Assembly: GCA_015065425.1 (NCBI GenBank)
Contig: SVQH01000017.1
Span: 1 to 63,950 of the forward strand
DNA: 63,950 bases
Direction of reading: 5' to 3'
DNA from: Oscillospiraceae bacterium
GTDB taxonomy: Bacteria; Bacillota; Clostridia; Oscillospirales; Acutalibacteraceae
Positions 61,800-63,950 of the stretch are shown here, piece by piece. Positions within the stretch are counted from its first letter, which is position 1, and each line of letters starts with the position of its first letter. The position numbers and the translations under genes were made by a program. Under the pieces are notes generated by a model. That model saw nothing but the letters and a program-made list of their open reading frames with translations. It ran no database searches and was not told the origin of the DNA.

Positions 61800-63509
61800 T
61801 TACGAAGCCTTTTTGGAAAAGACTTTCATTTCTTCTTTTGTCTTTTCTAACATTTCAGCATCGGGGAACTGCATTATACCAACGCCGACAAAGTGTATTT
61901 TTATAGGAACACGTTTCTTTCCGTCTGCTCCTCTTACTCTGTCAAAGACTTCAATCTTATCAATGAGCTTATTAACAATAGAGGGTGTCAGCTCCTTTAT
62001 ATCAGTACACTGACGGATGTTAGCAAGAAAATTTCTGACATCAATGTTTTCTTGTTGTGCGGTATTGATAAGCTTCTCAGCATCCTCAACCTTTTGCATT
62101 AAATTCCTCTGCTCATTTTCATAATTGGTAAGCATACGTTTATAACGGTCATCAGGCAGCTTACCAAGAACATTTTGTTCAAATACCGCCTCAATGAGTT
62201 TATCCAACTCTTTAATGCGTTTCTTGTTTTTCTCAAGCTCATACTTTGCTTCTTTGAGATTGTTTGCGATGCTCAATCTGTGTTCCTTTGCAAACAAGTA
62301 AAGAAATACAGGCTCATATTCCATAATATATTCTGCCGCTTCTCGGATGGTTTTCAACACCATTTTCTCTAATACTACATTTCTGATATAGTGAATGGAG
62401 CAACTACCTCTGTTTTCCTTATAAGCAGAGCAACGGAAGAATTCCTGATTTTCGTTTATGCTTTTTGCTGCACAGAAATATAGTCTTGAGCCACAATCTC
62501 CACAGTAAACCAATCCTGAAAATATGCTTTCTCTGCCCGTTGCAGTATTTCTGCGACGGTGCTTTTTTATTTCTTGAACTCGCTCCCAAGTGTCCATATC
62601 AATAATCGGTTCTTGAGTATTTGGAATAACAACCCAATCATCTTCTGAAAAAGACACTCTTTTGTGAACCTTGTAACTGACTGTACTTGATTTGAAATTA
62701 ACTGTACAACCGGTATATTGTAAGTTGTTGAGTATTTTTTCAATGCTGTTTTCAGACCAACGGTATGAAGTGGTAATCGGATTTCTCATCTTCCTGCCTA
62801 TTGCACTGTAATATGCAGTTGGAGTTAAGATTTCTTCACGCTCAAGTCTGCGTGCAATTTTTGTAACGCCTAAGCCTTCAAGAGCTAATTGATAAATATA
62901 TCTGACTACTTCAGCGGCAGGTTCATCAATAATCCACTGTTTAGGATTTTCTTCATCCTTTTTATAACCAAAAGCAACTGTAGGAGAAACCCTTTCTCCG
63001 TTGTCGGACTTGGATTTCCAAACCTGACGCACTTTCTTACTGGTCTGTGAAGCATACCACTCGTTAAACAAGTTGTGAAACGGCATCATTTCTGTTCCCT
63101 TACCGCTTATTGTTTCAACATTCTCCTGAATGGATATAAAGTTAACACCTAAAGACGGATAAAGCACCTGAGTATAGTGGTCAAACAATATATGCTCACG
63201 ACCGAAACGGGATAAATCCTTTACAATAACTGTACCGATTTCACCTGTTTCTATCATTCGCTCCATACGCTGAAAGTCAGGTCTGTCAAAGGTTGTGCCT
63301 GATATACCGTCATCAACAAAGAACATTGTATTCTTATAACCATGCTTCGCGGCATAGTCTGCAAGAATACGCTTCTGATTAGTAATACTGTTGGATTCCG
63401 AATCCTTGTTCTCTTTGTCCTTGTCTTTATCCTTTATATCATCAACAGATAAACGACAGTATAATGCGGTTATTTTTTCATTAATATTTTTCTCGGCTTT
63501 CTTTGCCAT
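61800..63509 (-). CDS. Large serine recombinase (TnpX/TndX type) with DUF4368 end
   Basis: This 569-residue homologue of the left recombinase points inward from the right edge. The resolvase domain has ALYCRLSVDD with nucleophile Ser21, DDGISGTTFDR and KDLSRFGRE. A recombinase domain follows, then zinc ribbon CGDCGSRLYFC...FFRC, a charged coiled coil, and DUF4368 (ELTPSIVNKLIDKIEVF). The ATG at 63509 follows GGAAAGGAG; the upstream in-frame ATG at 63578 overlaps the leader hairpin. The protein differs from its partner throughout, so the two ends are separate elements of one family rather than copies of a single recent insertion. Confidence 0.93.
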   Translation of the reverse strand: MAKKAEKNINEKITALYCRLSVDDIKDKDKDKENKDSESNSITNQKRILADYAAKHGYKNTMFFVDDGISGTTFDRPDFQRMERMIETGEIGTVIVKDLSRFGREHILFDHYTQVLYPSLGVNFISIQENVETISGKGTEMMPFHNLFNEWYASQTSKKVRQVWKSKSDNGERVSPTVAFGYKKDEENPKQWIIDEPAAEVVRYIYQLALEGLGVTKIARRLEREEILTPTAYYSAIGRKMRNPITTSYRWSENSIEKILNNLQYTGCTVNFKSSTVSYKVHKRVSFSEDDWVVIPNTQEPIIDMDTWERVQEIKKHRRRNTATGRESIFSGLVYCGDCGSRLYFCAAKSINENQEFFRCSAYKENRGSCSIHYIRNVVLEKMVLKTIREAAEYIMEYEPVFLYLFAKEHRLSIANNLKEAKYELEKNKKRIKELDKLIEAVFEQNVLGKLPDDRYKRMLTNYENEQRNLMQKVEDAEKLINTAQQENIDVRNFLANIRQCTDIKELTPSIVNKLIDKIEVFDRVRGADGKKRVPIKIHFVGVGIMQFPDAEMLEKTKEEMKVFSKKAS

Positions 63510-63532
63510 AATTATAACTCCTTTCCGGAAGC

Positions 63533-63570
63533 CGAGCATTGCATTAGGTATTTCCATTTTACAATGCCCG
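63533..63570 (-). promoter_or_regulatory. Conserved leader hairpin before right recombinase
   Basis: On the minus strand CGGGCATTG (63570-63562) pairs with CAATGCTCG (63541-63533), nine pairs with one G-U. Compared with the left copy, an A-T pair has become G-C and a T-G pair has become T-A, which preserves the stem. Confidence 0.5.
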
Positions 63571-63595
63571 ACTGCCATTTTTCAAATGTGCGGTT

Positions 63596-63877
63596 TTATG
63601 ACATCTGTTCCGACAGTATAATTTCTTTAAACTGCTGTAACAACGATTTATTTAACTTGCCGTCAAACACACCCGTCACATCATAAATAATGCCGTGTAT
63701 CTGTTCTGAAACTTTGATTTCATCGGGAACAATGTGAAACTCTTCCGTCTCCGTTATTTCATCAGGCTTTGGAATTGCATATTCCATAAAATCAACGGGA
63801 ATATTATCATCTATTCTGCCTGAACCTTTTCTTGAAACAATCTTAGGGGCTATTGAAAGTTTCTTCATCCGCATCAC
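63596..63877 (-). CDS. TnpW-like small transposon protein
   Basis: The 93-residue counterpart of the gene at 74-355 starts at a GTG overlapping the preceding TGA in the same GTGA arrangement. The C-terminal half reads HGIIYDVTGVF and ends LLQQFKEIILSEQ, matching the EQFKELILSE end of the left protein; the N-terminal halves differ. It lies 86 bases ahead of the recombinase start, with the leader hairpin between. Role unknown. Confidence 0.58.
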   Translation of the reverse strand: MMRMKKLSIAPKIVSRKGSGRIDDNIPVDFMEYAIPKPDEITETEEFHIVPDEIKVSEQIHGIIYDVTGVFDGKLNKSLLQQFKEIILSEQMS

Positions 63878-63948
63878 CTCGCATCCCTATCCTTATTTCT
63901 CTGTCGCTGAAGATATTTGTGATAATATTCCAAAGCCTTTAAGATATG
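63874..63948 (-). CDS. C-terminal fragment of an unidentified mobile-element gene
   Basis: This frame is the exact equivalent of the one at 3-77 and is identical in its 24 residues. It is cut by the contig edge. Confidence 0.5.
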   Translation of the reverse strand, partial: HILKALEYYHKYLQRQRNKDRDAR

Positions 63949-63950
63949 CT
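63874..63950 (-). repeat. Right copy of 77-bp perfect terminal inverted repeat
   Basis: Reverse complement identical to bases 1-77. The adjoining sequences then differ immediately although the genes remain homologous. Confidence 0.95.

Noticed and set aside
1-63950. A linear plasmid or phage-plasmid with terminal inverted repeats
   Set aside because: The interior has chromosomal genes (spoIIE, rpe, rbsK) and no replication or telomere-resolving gene. The exact 77-base length and continued homology of the adjoining recombinase genes fit an assembly break better.

Overview
The window looks like a chromosomal contig from an uncultured, spore-forming, low-GC Clostridia bacterium, probably an Oscillospiraceae-type gut or rumen organism. 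The evidence is a complete SpoIIE, Shine-Dalgarno-led genes with a Firmicute codon style, many carbohydrate-active enzymes, a corrinoid methyltransferase operon, and clostridial-type large serine recombinases. No rRNA, complete tRNA, CRISPR array or phage structural gene was seen.

Ends. Both ends carry the same kind of mobile-element module pointing inward: tail of an upstream gene, a TnpW-like small protein, a leader hairpin, and a large serine recombinase (0-2.2 kb on plus, 61.8-63.95 kb on minus). The first and last 77 bases are perfect inverted copies. The two recombinases are homologous but diverged, so these are two related elements whose bodies lie off the contig, and the interior is host chromosome between them.

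2.4-19.4 kb: DUF2804 protein, secreted metallophosphoesterase, GtrB-like glycosyltransferase, spoIIE, a GT2 / B12-radical SAM pair, a polytopic membrane protein with a highly charged N-terminus, a CE15-like esterase with a serine hydrolase, a secreted LCAT-like hydrolase, and an rpe-rbsK pair behind an unexplained leader. 19.4-27.6 kb: an AT-rich cluster (GT2, two radical SAM genes of which one is frameshifted, nucleotidyltransferase, GT39-like membrane protein) bounded by an intact phosphoribosyltransferase gene and a displaced, decayed copy of that gene's 3' end, which looks like an inserted or duplicated island.

27.7-46 kb: GH99/WbsX-like protein, HAD phosphatase, a second LCAT-like hydrolase, sulfatase, CPBP protease, NUDIX, LysM-CAP protein, MFS transporter, FAD oxidoreductase, SDR, GH3, AraC regulator, small-molecule kinase and GH5. 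This reads as glycan scavenging: secreted enzymes act outside, then cytoplasmic GH3, GH5 and GH99-like enzymes without signal peptides. 47.2-51.6 kb: a five-gene corrinoid operon (three UroD-fold methyltransferases, corrinoid protein, DUF2284). 51.7-58 kb: a decayed glycosidase fragment, a secreted beta-helix protein, a membrane-anchored DUF4091 protein and a secreted GH16. 58.3-61.4 kb: an XRE-methyltransferase fusion and a YtrA-type GntR / ABC transporter operon.

The observations most worth following are: a Phe-rich amphipathic C-terminal tail shared by four unrelated secreted proteins; two LCAT-like paralogues with Cys in place of the nucleophile Ser; the island bounded by phosphoribosyltransferase repeats; a hairpin array with GATATAC-type spacers beside the right recombinase; a covarying leader hairpin before both recombinases; and the corrinoid operon.
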